Position numbers and translations under genes: made by a program. A stretch of DNA of 64,000 bases from an uncultured Collinsella sp. (GTDB taxonomy: Bacteria > Actinomycetota > Coriobacteriia > Coriobacteriales > Coriobacteriaceae): positions 1 through 64,000 of the forward strand of contig CABVCJ010000001.1 in NCBI GenBank assembly GCA_902496845.1, read 5' to 3'. How positions within the stretch are numbered: the first letter of the stretch is position 1; each line of letters begins with the position of its first letter. The notes beneath the pieces were generated by a model. The model saw only the letters and a program-made list of their open reading frames with translations, was not told the DNA's origin and made no database searches. Positions 8,024-17,626 of the stretch are shown one piece after another.

Positions 8024-9262
8024 ATGACAAAAGACGATAGACGGGTATTCGAGGTGCCCGATCGACTCTTTGAATACATAAGGGCGGTCGTCGACAACCG
8101 CGCGCTTGCGACGGTGCTGCTCTTTTTGCTGAGTCTGCTACTCATCGGCATTGACAATATTGTTGGCATCCTGGCAGTTCTGCTCATTGGCTTCTTGCTG
8201 ATCGATCGATTCGAAATCGTTCGCCGCTGCGTGGTAATCGGCGGTGCCGCGTGGACGATTACGCTGGCAATCGGGGCCATGGCGCTTGGCGGTATTGGCG
8301 AGCCCGTGTTCTTTGATGCCGCCTTTGTGTTCAACATGCTCGGCTTTGTGCTGGCGCTCGCCGTCTGTGTCCTGTTCTTTTGCGGGCGCGCCCTGTATTA
8401 CCAGGGTTATGAGCAAGGCGAGCAGCATGCCGACCGCGTAATCGCCGCCCGTATTCAGGACCGTCTGATCGATAGCCCTGACACGTGGGATACCATCGAC
8501 GGCGACTTTCTCGAGGTCGAGGGTGCGCTCAATCGGGCGCGCGATTGTGAGCGCAAGGTTCAACAGGCCCTGCGCGACGAATCGCATCGCAAAGATGATC
8601 TGGTTACGTACCTGGCGCACGACCTGCGTACGCCGCTCGCCAGTGTGGTGGGCTATCTTTCGCTCCTGCAGGAGGCTCCCGATTTGCCACTTGAGCAGCG
8701 TGCACGCTTTACGGGAGTAGCGCTCGACAAGGCCCATCGGCTCGACGCGCTCATCGAGGAGTTCTTCGACATCACGCGTTTTGATTTCCACGATATCGTG
8801 CTTACCCGCGCCTACGTCGATTTGGGGCTATTGCTGGCGCAGGTGGCCGACGAGTTCTATCCCATTCTCAACGAACAGCACAAGGAAGCCCAGGTTGATA
8901 TCTGCGAGGACCTGACGGTGCTCGTGGACGGCGACAAGATGGCTCGCGTATTCAACAACATCATGAAAAACGCCGTTGCCTATAGCTATGAAGGCTCGAT
9001 GATCACGATCGAGGCCAGGCGTTTGGGCGACGGTGGCGTACGCGTACGATTTGTGAACCAGGGCGATCCGATCCCTGAGCCAAAGCTTAAGGTGATCTTT
9101 GAGAAGTTCTATCGCCTGGATGCAGCGCGTGCGACCAATCGCGGCGGTGCTGGGCTGGGGCTTGCCATCGCCAAGGAGATTGTATGCGCGCATGGCGGTG
9201 CCATCGCGTGCGAATCGACGCCCGAGCATACCGTCTTTACCATCGAGCTGCCCGCCGCGTAG
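8024..9262 (+). CDS. Sensor histidine kinase, VanS-like
   Basis: A 412-residue membrane kinase. I chose ATG 8024, with GGGGA at 8012-8016, over GTG 8018, which is too close to that site. Four hydrophobic segments occupy about residues 29-125, with almost no extracellular sensor domain between them. The dimerisation domain carries the phospho-acceptor H199 in TYLAHDLRTPLASVVGYL, very like VanS. The ATPase domain has NNIMKNAVAYS (N box) and GGAGLGLAIAKEI (G2 box). It should phosphorylate the upstream regulator. The small sensor part suggests detection within the membrane, for example of a lipid-linked cell-wall precursor or an antibiotic; this is inference. Confidence 0.9.
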   Translation: MTKDDRRVFEVPDRLFEYIRAVVDNRALATVLLFLLSLLLIGIDNIVGILAVLLIGFLLIDRFEIVRRCVVIGGAAWTITLAIGAMALGGIGEPVFFDAAFVFNMLGFVLALAVCVLFFCGRALYYQGYEQGEQHADRVIAARIQDRLIDSPDTWDTIDGDFLEVEGALNRARDCERKVQQALRDESHRKDDLVTYLAHDLRTPLASVVGYLSLLQEAPDLPLEQRARFTGVALDKAHRLDALIEEFFDITRFDFHDIVLTRAYVDLGLLLAQVADEFYPILNEQHKEAQVDICEDLTVLVDGDKMARVFNNIMKNAVAYSYEGSMITIEARRLGDGGVRVRFVNQGDPIPEPKLKVIFEKFYRLDAARATNRGGAGLGLAIAKEIVCAHGGAIACESTPEHTVFTIELPAA

Positions 9263-9272
9263 CGTAGGCGCC

Positions 9273-9300
9273 TTTACAAACACCTGACAATGCGTTCACG
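9273..9300 (+). promoter_or_regulatory. Candidate Pho box upstream of pstB
   Basis: Three 6-bp units start exactly 11 bp apart: TTTACA (9273), CTGACA (9284) and TTCACG (9295). This matches the 11-bp direct-repeat layout of PhoB/PhoP sites. The downstream genes encode PstB and a PhoB/PhoR-like pair. No clear -35/-10 pair is visible, which suits an activated promoter. Confidence 0.45.
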
Positions 9301-9365
9301 TGCATATGAGCCGCGATTTCTACTATCGATACTGCTGAATTGATATCGATGTGGAGGTATGCGGT

Positions 9366-10241
<876 letters not shown>

Positions 10242-10251
10242 TACCATCTAG

Positions 10252-10265
10252 TAAAGGTACCTTTA
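10252..10265. promoter_or_regulatory. Perfect 14-bp palindrome between pstB and the response regulator
   Basis: TAAAGGTACCTTTA is exactly self-complementary and lies 11 bp after the pstB stop. A TAAGAT that could be a -10 box follows at 10270-10275. It may be an operator for a second, internal promoter. The binding protein is unknown. Confidence 0.45.
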
Positions 10266-10305
10266 GGGTTAAGATGCGGTCATGCCGGCCGCAAAGGGGT
10301 TCAAC

Positions 10306-11034
10306 ATGATCTATTACGTCGAGGACGATGACAACATCAGGGATTTGACGGTCTATGCGCTGCGCAAGCAGGGAATCGAGGCCGAGGGCTTTTCGTGCGA
10401 TGGCGAGTTTAAAGCTGCCGTGGCGCGACGGGTACCCGATGCCGTCCTGCTCGACATCATGCTGCCCGATACCGATGGCTTGGCGATTATGCGTCGCCTG
10501 CGTGCCGATCGCCTGACGGCGACGGTGCCCATCATGATGCTTACCGCCAAGGATACCGAGCTCGACAAGGTGATGGCGCTCGATGGCGGTGCCGACGATT
10601 ACCTGACTAAGCCGTTTTCGCTCATGGAGCTTGCGAGCCGCTGCCGCGCACTGCTGCGTCGCGGCGGCATGGTCAAGCAGGCGAGCGATGTGCTCAGCGT
10701 GGGCGACATCGTGCTCTCGCTCAGCCATCGCGAGGTGACCGTTGCCGGCGAGCCGCTTAAGCTCACCCTGCGCGAGTTCGACCTGCTCGAGTACCTCATG
10801 CGCAAGCCCGGCGTGGTTTTTACCCGCGAGTCGTTGCTGCAGAGCGTGTGGGGCTGGGACTTCGACGGCGGTTCGCGCACCGTTGACGTGCACGTGCAGA
10901 CGCTTCGCCAAAAACTGGGCGAGCATGCCGGCGCCATCGAGACCGTGCGCGGCGTGGGCTACCGCTTGGCCGAGCCTTCTGCCGGTGATGGTGCCGAAGG
11001 TGACGACGCCGCGGCCACCGCATCGGAGGAGTAA
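10306..11034 (+). CDS. Response regulator, PhoB-like
   Basis: A 242-residue OmpR-family regulator. ATG 10306 is chosen because AAAGGGG lies six to seven bases upstream; the earlier ATG 10282 has none. Receiver: EDDD at residues 6-9, phospho-acceptor D50 in AVLLDIMLPD, and the lysine of LTKPF. The winged-helix domain ends in GVGYRLAEP, followed by an acidic tail of about 18 residues (GDGAEGDDAAATASEE). The kinase gene starts four bases after its stop. Its place between pstB and a PhoR-like kinase makes phosphate sensing the most likely role; other envelope-stress roles remain possible. Confidence 0.85.
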   Translation: MIYYVEDDDNIRDLTVYALRKQGIEAEGFSCDGEFKAAVARRVPDAVLLDIMLPDTDGLAIMRRLRADRLTATVPIMMLTAKDTELDKVMALDGGADDYLTKPFSLMELASRCRALLRRGGMVKQASDVLSVGDIVLSLSHREVTVAGEPLKLTLREFDLLEYLMRKPGVVFTRESLLQSVWGWDFDGGSRTVDVHVQTLRQKLGEHAGAIETVRGVGYRLAEPSAGDGAEGDDAAATASEE

Positions 11035-11037
11035 CCC

Positions 11038-12462
11038 GTGGTCTTCGCCCCCCAGGGAAAACATACGCTGTCGCACCGCGTTTTTGTGACGATCTTTGTC
11101 TGCGCCATGGCGGTTATCGTGGCGTTTACGGTGCTGGGTGCGTTCTTTGTGCAAAACACCTTGGCGGATGCCACGAGTGCCAATCTGGCGCAGGAAACCG
11201 AGCTCATTGCTGCCGCTCTCGACGAACAGCAGGAGCCCATCCCGTTCTTGCGTAGTCTCGATCGCGAGGACTTGCGCATCACGCTGATTAACAAGGATGG
11301 ATCGGTTGCCTACGACAACGAGGCGTCGCCTTCCACACTGCCCAACCACGGCGATCGCCCCGAGGTCATCGAGGCCTTTGAGAGTGGTTTGGGTTCCGCG
11401 GAGCGCGCAAGCTCTACGCTCGACGAGATTATGCTGTATCGCGCCGTCGCCCTTGATAACGGCCAGGTTGTCCGCTTGGCGCAGGCCCAGCCTGGCGTTG
11501 CGGCGATTTTGCTGTCGATGGTGGCGCCGATGCTGCTTATCGCAGCAGCGGGTGCGGTACTCTCGTTTTTTATGGCGCGCCGCGAGTCCCGTGCCATCAT
11601 CGCGCCGTTGCAAGAGGTGGATTTGGACCACCCACGCCGTAGCTATGAGCACGCCTATGCCGAGATGGTCCCCATGCTTGAGCGTATCGAGTCGCAGCGC
11701 CAGGAACTCAAGCGCCAAATGGCGGTGCTAGCGGACAACGACCGTATGCGCCGCGAGTTCACGGCGAATATCACCCATGAGCTCAAGACGCCGCTTACGG
11801 CGATTTCGGGCTATGCCGAGCTCATCGCAAACGGCATGGTCGAGGGCGAGGGCGACCTGCGCAACTTTGGCGGTCGCATCTATCGTGAGGCGGGCCGCTT
11901 GGCAGCGCTTGTCAACGATATCCTTACGCTGTCTAACTTGGACGAGGCCGAGCGTGCAGCTGAGGGCGAGGCGGTGCCCATTGGGTCCACGGAGCCTATT
12001 GAGCTCTCGCGTGCCATCTACGCGGTCGAGCAGCGTCTTGAACAGGTCGCCCGTCAGGCGAATGTGACGATAAGTCATGAGACCAAGCCTGTGGTCATCG
12101 AGGGCGTGTCGCGCTTGATTGACGAGCTCATCTATAATCTGGCAAGCAACGCCATCCGCTACAATCGACCCGGCGGTACGGTTACGCTGCAGTGCGGCAC
12201 CAACGACGAAGGCCATCCGTTCCTTGCGGTCGCCGACACGGGAATCGGTATCGCGCCTGAAGAGCAGGGCAAGGTATTTGAGCGGTTCTATCGCGTGGAC
12301 AAGAGTAGGTCCAAGGCACGCGGCGGAACCGGTCTGGGGCTTGCCATTGTCAAGCATGCGGCCCTGTATCATCACGCCACGCTCGATCTGTCGAGCGAGT
12401 TGGGCGTGGGAACCACCATTACGGTGACGTTTCCCATACAGCAGGACGAGCCATTCGCATAG
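11038..12462 (+). CDS. Sensor histidine kinase, PhoR-like
   Basis: A 474-residue membrane kinase starting at GTG 11038 with GGAGGAG just upstream. Transmembrane helices at about 15-40 and 155-178 bracket an extracellular domain of roughly 115 residues. The dimerisation domain has H247 in ITHELKTPLTAISGYAELI. The catalytic domain has the N box LIYNLASNAIRYN and the G boxes VADTGIGIAPE and GGTGLGLAIVKH. This is the PhoR/WalK architecture without an obvious PAS domain. It is the cognate kinase of the preceding regulator and ends the operon; a hairpin at 12488-12516 follows. Confidence 0.88.
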   Translation: MVFAPQGKHTLSHRVFVTIFVCAMAVIVAFTVLGAFFVQNTLADATSANLAQETELIAAALDEQQEPIPFLRSLDREDLRITLINKDGSVAYDNEASPSTLPNHGDRPEVIEAFESGLGSAERASSTLDEIMLYRAVALDNGQVVRLAQAQPGVAAILLSMVAPMLLIAAAGAVLSFFMARRESRAIIAPLQEVDLDHPRRSYEHAYAEMVPMLERIESQRQELKRQMAVLADNDRMRREFTANITHELKTPLTAISGYAELIANGMVEGEGDLRNFGGRIYREAGRLAALVNDILTLSNLDEAERAAEGEAVPIGSTEPIELSRAIYAVEQRLEQVARQANVTISHETKPVVIEGVSRLIDELIYNLASNAIRYNRPGGTVTLQCGTNDEGHPFLAVADTGIGIAPEEQGKVFERFYRVDKSRSKARGGTGLGLAIVKHAALYHHATLDLSSELGVGTTITVTFPIQQDEPFA

Positions 12463-12487
12463 CGATACAACATAGATATTGATGTAG

Positions 12488-12525
12488 ACGCCGCATTTGA
12501 CTTTCGGGTGCGGCGTTGTTGTGCA
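12488..12525 (+). terminator. Probable terminator after the PhoR-like kinase
   Basis: An 8-bp stem ACGCCGCA (12488-12495) / TGCGGCGT (12509-12516) is followed by a T-rich but interrupted tract. Confidence 0.55.
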
Positions 12526-12581
12526 ATTTTACGATTGCTTCCGACATTTTTACAGGAGAGCCTGTTTCTTATGTATAGAGT

Positions 12582-12610
12582 TTGGTCTCGGTAAAAAGAT
12601 GCGATAACAT
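12582..12610 (+). promoter_or_regulatory. Promoter of the capsule-regulator operon
   Basis: A -35 TTGGTC (12582-12587) and a -10 TAACAT (12605-12610) have a 17-bp spacer, with the first gene starting at 12658. Confidence 0.45.
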
Positions 12611-12657
12611 ACGGACAGTTTTGTCAATCCGAACTGGGGAAATGAAAGGCAAGCTGC

Positions 12658-13314
12658 ATGACCCTTCTCGAACTGTTCCAGCTGCTGAAGAAGCACCTTC
12701 AGCTGGTCATCGCCCTTCCGGTGGTCTGCGCGATCGCCATGGGCATCGTGTCCTTCGTTGCGATGGACAACACCTACACCGCGACGACGAGCATGTACAT
12801 TCTCGCTAAGACCGACGATAGCGGTCAGATGAGCTACAACGATCTCTCGGCGAGCCAGATGCTTTCCAACGATATCGCCACGCTGCTGGATAGCGATAGC
12901 GTTAAGAGCGGTGCTGCCAATGAGTTGGGCCTTGCTGACCTGGATGACTACAAGGTGTCTGTTTCCTCCGAGACCACCACGCGTGTCATTACGCTTTCGG
13001 TTACCGGCACCGATGCCAAGGAGACGGCTAAGGTCGCAAAGGCCATGGCCAGCTCGGTGAGTACGGTCGCTCAGAACGTCGGCGCTGCCCAGAGCATCAA
13101 CGTTATCGACGAGGCTAAGACTCCCGAAGTCCCCAGCGGCCCCAAGCGCACGCTGTACGTTGCTGTCGCGTTCCTCGCCGGTATCTTTATCGCAGTTGCC
13201 TATGTCGTTTTGGCAGACATGCTCAATACCCGCATCCGCGGTGCCGAAGAGGCGGAAGAGCTCCTGGGCATTCCCGTTGTTGGCCGAATTCCGGCTATGA
13301 AAGGTGGTAAATAG
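12658..13314 (+). CDS. Polysaccharide chain-length regulator / kinase activator (Wzz, CpsC type)
   Basis: A 218-residue protein with two transmembrane helices (about 17-37 and 162-185) flanking a Wzz-type extracellular domain. In Gram-positive bacteria, CpsC/CapA proteins control polysaccharide length and activate the adjacent tyrosine kinase through their cytosolic C-terminal tail, here the ~30 residues after the second helix. ATG 12658 has AAAGG eight bases upstream. The kinase gene begins two bases after the stop, so translation is probably coupled. No glycosyltransferase, flippase or polymerase gene follows, unlike typical capsule operons. Confidence 0.88.
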   Translation: MTLLELFQLLKKHLQLVIALPVVCAIAMGIVSFVAMDNTYTATTSMYILAKTDDSGQMSYNDLSASQMLSNDIATLLDSDSVKSGAANELGLADLDDYKVSVSSETTTRVITLSVTGTDAKETAKVAKAMASSVSTVAQNVGAAQSINVIDEAKTPEVPSGPKRTLYVAVAFLAGIFIAVAYVVLADMLNTRIRGAEEAEELLGIPVVGRIPAMKGGK

Positions 13315-13316
13315 GC

Positions 13317-14054
13317 ATGGCTAAGGCAAAGAACACCGATAAGCTCGTTGTACAGAATGCCGCCAAGACCCTTCTGGCCAACATCCGCTTTGCGAGCGTG
13401 GACGACCCCATTCGCACCATTACCGTCACGTCCTCGATTCCCAACGAGGGCAAGTCTACGGTTTCCATCAACCTTGCCCAGGCTATCGCCACCAGCGGCA
13501 AGAGCGTCCTGCTGGTCGAGGCTGATATGCGTCGCAGATCCCTTGCCGATATGCTCGGCGTCCGCTCCCGCGGCGGACTCTATGCAGTCCTTTCCGAGCA
13601 GGTTTCTATTGACCAGGCGATTGTCGAGACGGGTCAGAAGAACTTCTACTTCCTCGATGCCGAGCCGCATATTCCCAATCCTGCCGACATCATCGTCTCT
13701 CACCGCTTTGCCAAGCTGGTAAAGGCACTGTCCGCCAAGTTCCAGTACGTCATCTTTGATGCTCCCCCGGTCGGCACCTTCATCGATGCTGCCGAGATCG
13801 CAAGTCTGACCGACGGTGCGCTTTTTGTCGTGCGTGAGGATTTCACCAAGCGCGAGGAGGCGCTCAACGCCATCGGTCAGCTTAAGAAGTCCGAGAAGGT
13901 CAAGCTCATCGGTACCGTTATGAACTACTGCGAGACCGAGACCAGCGAGTACTACTACTCCTACTACACCAAGGACGGTAAGAAGGTGAAGAAGGGCTCC
14001 GACGATCAGGGGACTTCCAAAAAGGGCATCTTCACCAACCGAGCAAACGTTTAG
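13317..14054 (+). CDS. Bacterial tyrosine kinase, CpsD/CapB type
   Basis: A 245-residue cytosolic BY-kinase. The Walker A motif is SSIPNEGKST (residues 39-48), Walker A' is VLLVEADMRR (around 64-73) and Walker B is VIFDAPPVGT. The C-terminal tyrosine cluster, autophosphorylated in this family, is at residues 212-214 and 216-217 (SEYYYSYY). It works with the preceding Wzz-like protein as its membrane activator and with the following PHP phosphatase, which removes the phosphates. Overlapping promoters are not needed: the three genes are closely spaced. Confidence 0.92.
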   Translation: MAKAKNTDKLVVQNAAKTLLANIRFASVDDPIRTITVTSSIPNEGKSTVSINLAQAIATSGKSVLLVEADMRRRSLADMLGVRSRGGLYAVLSEQVSIDQAIVETGQKNFYFLDAEPHIPNPADIIVSHRFAKLVKALSAKFQYVIFDAPPVGTFIDAAEIASLTDGALFVVREDFTKREEALNAIGQLKKSEKVKLIGTVMNYCETETSEYYYSYYTKDGKKVKKGSDDQGTSKKGIFTNRANV

Positions 14055-14071
14055 TTGATTAAGGCTGACCT

Positions 14072-14722
14072 ATGCGTGACATTCATTGCCATATCTTGCC
14101 GGGTGTAGACGACGGCGCCGCCGATCTCGATGAGAGCTTGGCGATGCTCGAGGCTGCCAAGCAGGCCGGTGTAACCAGAATCGTTTGCACCCCGCACTGT
14201 CGTGATCCCTATTTTGATTACGACAAGATGTGGGATGCCTTTGAGCTGCTGCGCGATAACGCTGACGGTTTTCCGCTCCAGATGGGCTTCGAGGTCAACC
14301 ATCGAAAGCTCGTTGAGCTTGGTATCGATGCCGCGGAGCACTTGCATTTCGATGGAACCAATGAGTTCCTGCTTGAGCTTTCGACGCATGCCGATGCGTA
14401 TGCGTTTAGAGAGTACGAGAACACGATTTACGATTTGCAGTGCCGTGGCTACCAGGTGATCATCGCTCATCCTGAGCGCTATCGTGCGGTTCAAAAGGAT
14501 GTAAGCGTGGCGGAGCGCCTGGTCGATATGGGCTGCAAGCTGCAGGCTTCGGCGGACTTTATTGCCGGCGGTCGATTTGGTCGCGAGAAAAAGCCGGCAC
14601 AGCGCCTGTTCGATCAGAACCTGTACAGCTTCATCGCGAGCGATGCCCATAACGTGGGTCATTACGACTGCCTGGCGAAGGCTCGCGCGAAGTTTAGCGT
14701 GCGCGGAGCTCATTTTCGCTAA
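14072..14722 (+). CDS. Tyrosine-protein phosphatase, PHP family (CpsB/CapC)
   Basis: A 216-residue metal-dependent phosphotyrosine phosphatase. The PHP metal motif DIHCHILPGVDDG is at the N-terminus, with CTPHCRDPYF, IIAHPERY and the late SDAHN motif. It would dephosphorylate the neighbouring kinase. The order here is C-D-B, whereas pneumococcal capsule loci run A-B-C-D. The gene begins 17 bases after the kinase stop with only a weak ribosome binding site (AAGG), so reinitiation may help. Confidence 0.92.
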   Translation: MRDIHCHILPGVDDGAADLDESLAMLEAAKQAGVTRIVCTPHCRDPYFDYDKMWDAFELLRDNADGFPLQMGFEVNHRKLVELGIDAAEHLHFDGTNEFLLELSTHADAYAFREYENTIYDLQCRGYQVIIAHPERYRAVQKDVSVAERLVDMGCKLQASADFIAGGRFGREKKPAQRLFDQNLYSFIASDAHNVGHYDCLAKARAKFSVRGAHFR

Positions 14723-14761
14723 TATCTGTCCCTAACGTTCGCATTGAATGAAAGGGCAGCC

Positions 14762-15262
14762 ATGGATATCCAACTTAAGACGGGATGCTTTGATGACGCG
14801 GCGTTGGTGCGCCGCGTCGTTTTTATAGACGAGCAGGGATACGAGAATGAGTTCGACGCTATCGACGAGGATCCAAACTGCATTCATGTGACGCTCTATG
14901 TAGACGGCGAGCTTGCCGGTTGCTCGCGCGTGTTTCCCGAAGAGCTTGAGCGCGTGGCTGACGCAGAGGCCCCGGTGTTGCCGGCATGCGACATGGACGA
15001 AGGCGTTGCGGCGGGGGAGACCTACATTATGGGGCGCGTCGCCGTGCTGCCGGCTATGCGTCGTCGCGGACTGGCGAGTGCGATCGTCGAGGCCAGTGCT
15101 TCGTGTGCACGCGATGCCGGCGCTAAGCTTATTAAGCTGCATGCGCAGGAATACGTGTTGCCGCTCTATGCAAAGGCGGGCTACACGCAAATTGCCCCGG
15201 TAGATTACGAAGACGAGGGCCAGCCCCATGTCTGGATGGCCAAGCGCGTAGATGGCAGATAG
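14762..15262 (+). CDS. GNAT N-acetyltransferase (ElaA/YjcF-like)
   Basis: A 166-residue acetyltransferase. ATG 14762 follows AAAGGG; the upstream in-frame TTG 14744 lacks a site. The acetyl-CoA loop is visible as MGRVAVLPAMRRRGLASAIV, near residues 90-110. The segment HAQEYVLPLYAKAGYTQ followed by PHVWMAK matches the ElaA/YjcF subgroup. The substrate is unknown. It starts 39 bases after the phosphatase gene and could be the last gene of that operon or independent. Confidence 0.8.
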   Translation: MDIQLKTGCFDDAALVRRVVFIDEQGYENEFDAIDEDPNCIHVTLYVDGELAGCSRVFPEELERVADAEAPVLPACDMDEGVAAGETYIMGRVAVLPAMRRRGLASAIVEASASCARDAGAKLIKLHAQEYVLPLYAKAGYTQIAPVDYEDEGQPHVWMAKRVDGR

Positions 15263-15409
15263 GGACGTTCCTTTTCTGCCGGCAGTTGGGGACGCTCCTT
15301 GGCAATTGGCGCATCGGAGCGCTTAGACATACAGTTTTTCGATTCCGTATGTATATATGCGCGCTAATGGGTTATAAAATCTAAGTCTGAACATAGCAGG
15401 TCTGCGATT

Positions 15410-15434
15410 CGGCTCGGGCGACCGGGCCGTTTTT
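15410..15434 (+). terminator. Intrinsic-terminator-like hairpin in the htpG leader
   Basis: An 8-bp stem (15410-15417 / 15422-15429) with a GCGA tetraloop is followed by five T. A TATAAAAT box lies upstream at 15373-15380 and the htpG start is downstream at 15465. The hairpin could end readthrough from the GNAT gene or act as an attenuator if the TATAAAAT is the htpG -10 box. Confidence 0.6.
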
Positions 15435-15464
15435 GCGGACGGGGGTAGCGCGAAAGGACTGCAC

Positions 15465-17489
15465 ATGCGTCAATTTAAGACCGAGAGCAAAAAACTGCTC
15501 GACCTCATGATCAACTCCATCTACACCAATAAGGAAATCTTCCTGCGCGAGCTTATCTCTAACGCGAGCGACGCCGTCGACAAGCTCAACTTTAAGAGCC
15601 TGCAGGACCCGAGTGTCAAGCTCGACCAGGGCGACCTGGCTATTCGCGTCTCCTTTGATAAAGACGCCCGCACCATTACCATCTCGGATAACGGCATTGG
15701 CATGACCGCCGAGGAGCTCGAGCGCAACCTGGGCACCATCGCCCATTCCGGCTCCGAGGAGTTTAAGACCGAGAACGCCGAGCAGCAGGGTTCGGATGTC
15801 GACATCATCGGCCAGTTTGGCGTGGGCTTCTACTCGGCTTTTATGGTCGCCAGCCACGTGAAGGTCGTGAGCCGCGCCTATGGCGAGGACACCGCTCACG
15901 TGTGGGAGTCTGATGGTCTTGAGGGTTACACCATCGAAGATGGCGAGCGCGCCGAGCACGGTACCGATGTCATCCTGACGCTGCGCGAGAACGAGAAGCT
16001 CGATGCCGACGGCGAGGCCGAGACCTACGATCGCTTCCTGACCGAGTGGGGCCTCAAGAGCCTGATTCAGCAGTACAGCAACTATGTGCGCTACCCGATT
16101 CAGATGATGGTGTCCAAGAGCCGCCAGAAACCCAAGCCCGAGGACGCCGGCGACGATTACAAGCCCGAGTATGAGGACTACCAGGAGCTCGAGACCATCA
16201 ACTCCATGACGCCGATTTGGAAAAAGCGCAGCTCCGATGTTGAGCAGAAGGACTACGACGAGTTCTACAAGTCTACGTTCCACGACTTTGACGATCCTGC
16301 GCGCACCATCAGCTTCCATGCCGAGGGCACGCTCGAGTACGACGCCCTGCTGTTTGTGCCGGGCCGCGCGCCGTTCGATCTGTACAGCAAGGACTACGAG
16401 AAGGGCCTGGCGCTCTACAGCTCAAACGTGCTGATTATGGAGAAGTGCGACGACCTGCTGCCCGACTACTACAACTTCGTGCGCGGTGTCGTGGACTCTG
16501 CCGACGTGACGCTCAATATTTCGCGTGAGACGCTGCAGCAGAACCGTCAGCTCAAGGCCATTGCCAAGCGTGTCGAGAAGAAGATCACCGCCGATCTCGA
16601 GGATATGCGTGACAACGACCGTGAGGCCTACGAGAAGTTCTTTGAGAACTTTGGCCGCGGTCTTAAGTACGGTATCTACTCGAGCTATGGCATGAAGGCC
16701 GATGAGCTCGCCGACCTGCTGCTGTTCTGGTCTGCCAAGGAACAGAAGATGATTACCCTGGCCGAGTATGCCAAGGGCATGCCCGAGGATCAGAAGGCCA
16801 TCTACTACGCCGCCGGCGACTCGCGTGAGCGCCTGGCCAAGATGCCCGTGGTAAAGGGCGTGCTCGACCGCGGCTATGACGTGCTGCTGCTGACGCAGGA
16901 TGTGGATGAGTTCACGTTCCAGGCTATGCGTGAGTACGTTGCTGCCGATATGCCCAAGATTTACGAGGACGATGCAGCTCGCGAGGCTGCCGAAAAGGCC
17001 GTGGCCGACGGTGCCGAGCCCGAGGTCGAGGATCGTCATCTGGAGCTCAAGAACGTTGCGACCGGTGATCTTGACCTGGCGACCGAGGACGAGAAGAAGG
17101 AGGCCGAGGACGCCACCAAGGAGAACGAGGACCTCTTTAGCGCTATGAAGGAGGCGCTCGGTGACAAGGTCGAGAAAGTTGCCGTCTCCGCGCGCCTGAC
17201 CGATGCCCCCGCTTGCATCACCACCGAGGGCCCGCTTTCGCTCGAGATGGAGAAGGTGCTCCAGAAGGGACCCGAGGGCGCGCCCGACGGCATGCCCAAG
17301 AGCCAGCGCGTGCTCGAACTCAACGCCAAGCACCCGGTCTTTGACAAGCTGGTCGCTGCCCAGAAGGCAGGCGACGCCGACAAGATCAAGCAGTACTCCG
17401 GCTTGCTCTACGATCAGGCCCTGCTGGTCGAGGGCATCCTCCCCGAGGACCCCGTGGCCTTCGCGGCGGCTGTCTGCAACTTGATGTAG
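15465..17489 (+). CDS. htpG: Molecular chaperone HtpG (Hsp90)
   Basis: A 674-residue cytosolic ATP-dependent chaperone, a homodimer that assists folding and stress recovery. The N-terminal GHKL ATPase domain shows RELISNASDAVDKL, DNGIGMT and GQFGVGFYSAFMV. The middle and dimerisation domains follow. It is about 50 residues longer than E. coli HtpG; the extra is a highly charged Glu/Asp/Lys/Ala stretch at roughly residues 500-570. The ribosome binding site GAAAGGA precedes ATG 15465. The gene stands alone, followed by a long hairpin at 17521-17588. No CIRCE element is visible upstream. Confidence 0.97.
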   Translation: MRQFKTESKKLLDLMINSIYTNKEIFLRELISNASDAVDKLNFKSLQDPSVKLDQGDLAIRVSFDKDARTITISDNGIGMTAEELERNLGTIAHSGSEEFKTENAEQQGSDVDIIGQFGVGFYSAFMVASHVKVVSRAYGEDTAHVWESDGLEGYTIEDGERAEHGTDVILTLRENEKLDADGEAETYDRFLTEWGLKSLIQQYSNYVRYPIQMMVSKSRQKPKPEDAGDDYKPEYEDYQELETINSMTPIWKKRSSDVEQKDYDEFYKSTFHDFDDPARTISFHAEGTLEYDALLFVPGRAPFDLYSKDYEKGLALYSSNVLIMEKCDDLLPDYYNFVRGVVDSADVTLNISRETLQQNRQLKAIAKRVEKKITADLEDMRDNDREAYEKFFENFGRGLKYGIYSSYGMKADELADLLLFWSAKEQKMITLAEYAKGMPEDQKAIYYAAGDSRERLAKMPVVKGVLDRGYDVLLLTQDVDEFTFQAMREYVAADMPKIYEDDAAREAAEKAVADGAEPEVEDRHLELKNVATGDLDLATEDEKKEAEDATKENEDLFSAMKEALGDKVEKVAVSARLTDAPACITTEGPLSLEMEKVLQKGPEGAPDGMPKSQRVLELNAKHPVFDKLVAAQKAGDADKIKQYSGLLYDQALLVEGILPEDPVAFAAAVCNLM

Positions 17490-17520
17490 TTCGGGGATAC
17501 GGCACCGTAGCTAGATTAGA

Positions 17521-17588
17521 ACGAGAGTGGATAATCTCCCACTTTTGGCTCGAATGCGGGCTTGAAGTGGGAGATTTTCCACTCTCGT
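17521..17588. repeat. Long inverted repeat (24-bp arms) after htpG
   Basis: Arms 17521-17544 and 17565-17588 match at 23 of 24 positions around a 20-nt loop. TTTCCTTTT follows, so it can serve as the htpG terminator, but the stem is far longer than needed. The 17490-17815 interval otherwise holds the next hairpin and a presumptive promoter. Confidence 0.85.
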
Positions 17589-17597
17589 TTCCTTTTG

Positions 17598-17626
17598 AAT
17601 GATCCCTTCGTCCCCAAGGGATCATT
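17598..17626. repeat. Inverted repeat sharing a 16-mer with 26064-26079
   Basis: The 11-bp arms AATGATCCCTT (17598-17608) and AAGGGATCATT (17616-17626) enclose CGTCCCC. The stretch CGTCCCCAAGGGATCA (17609-17624) recurs exactly at 26064-26079 inside another long hairpin, which marks a dispersed repeat family. Confidence 0.8.
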
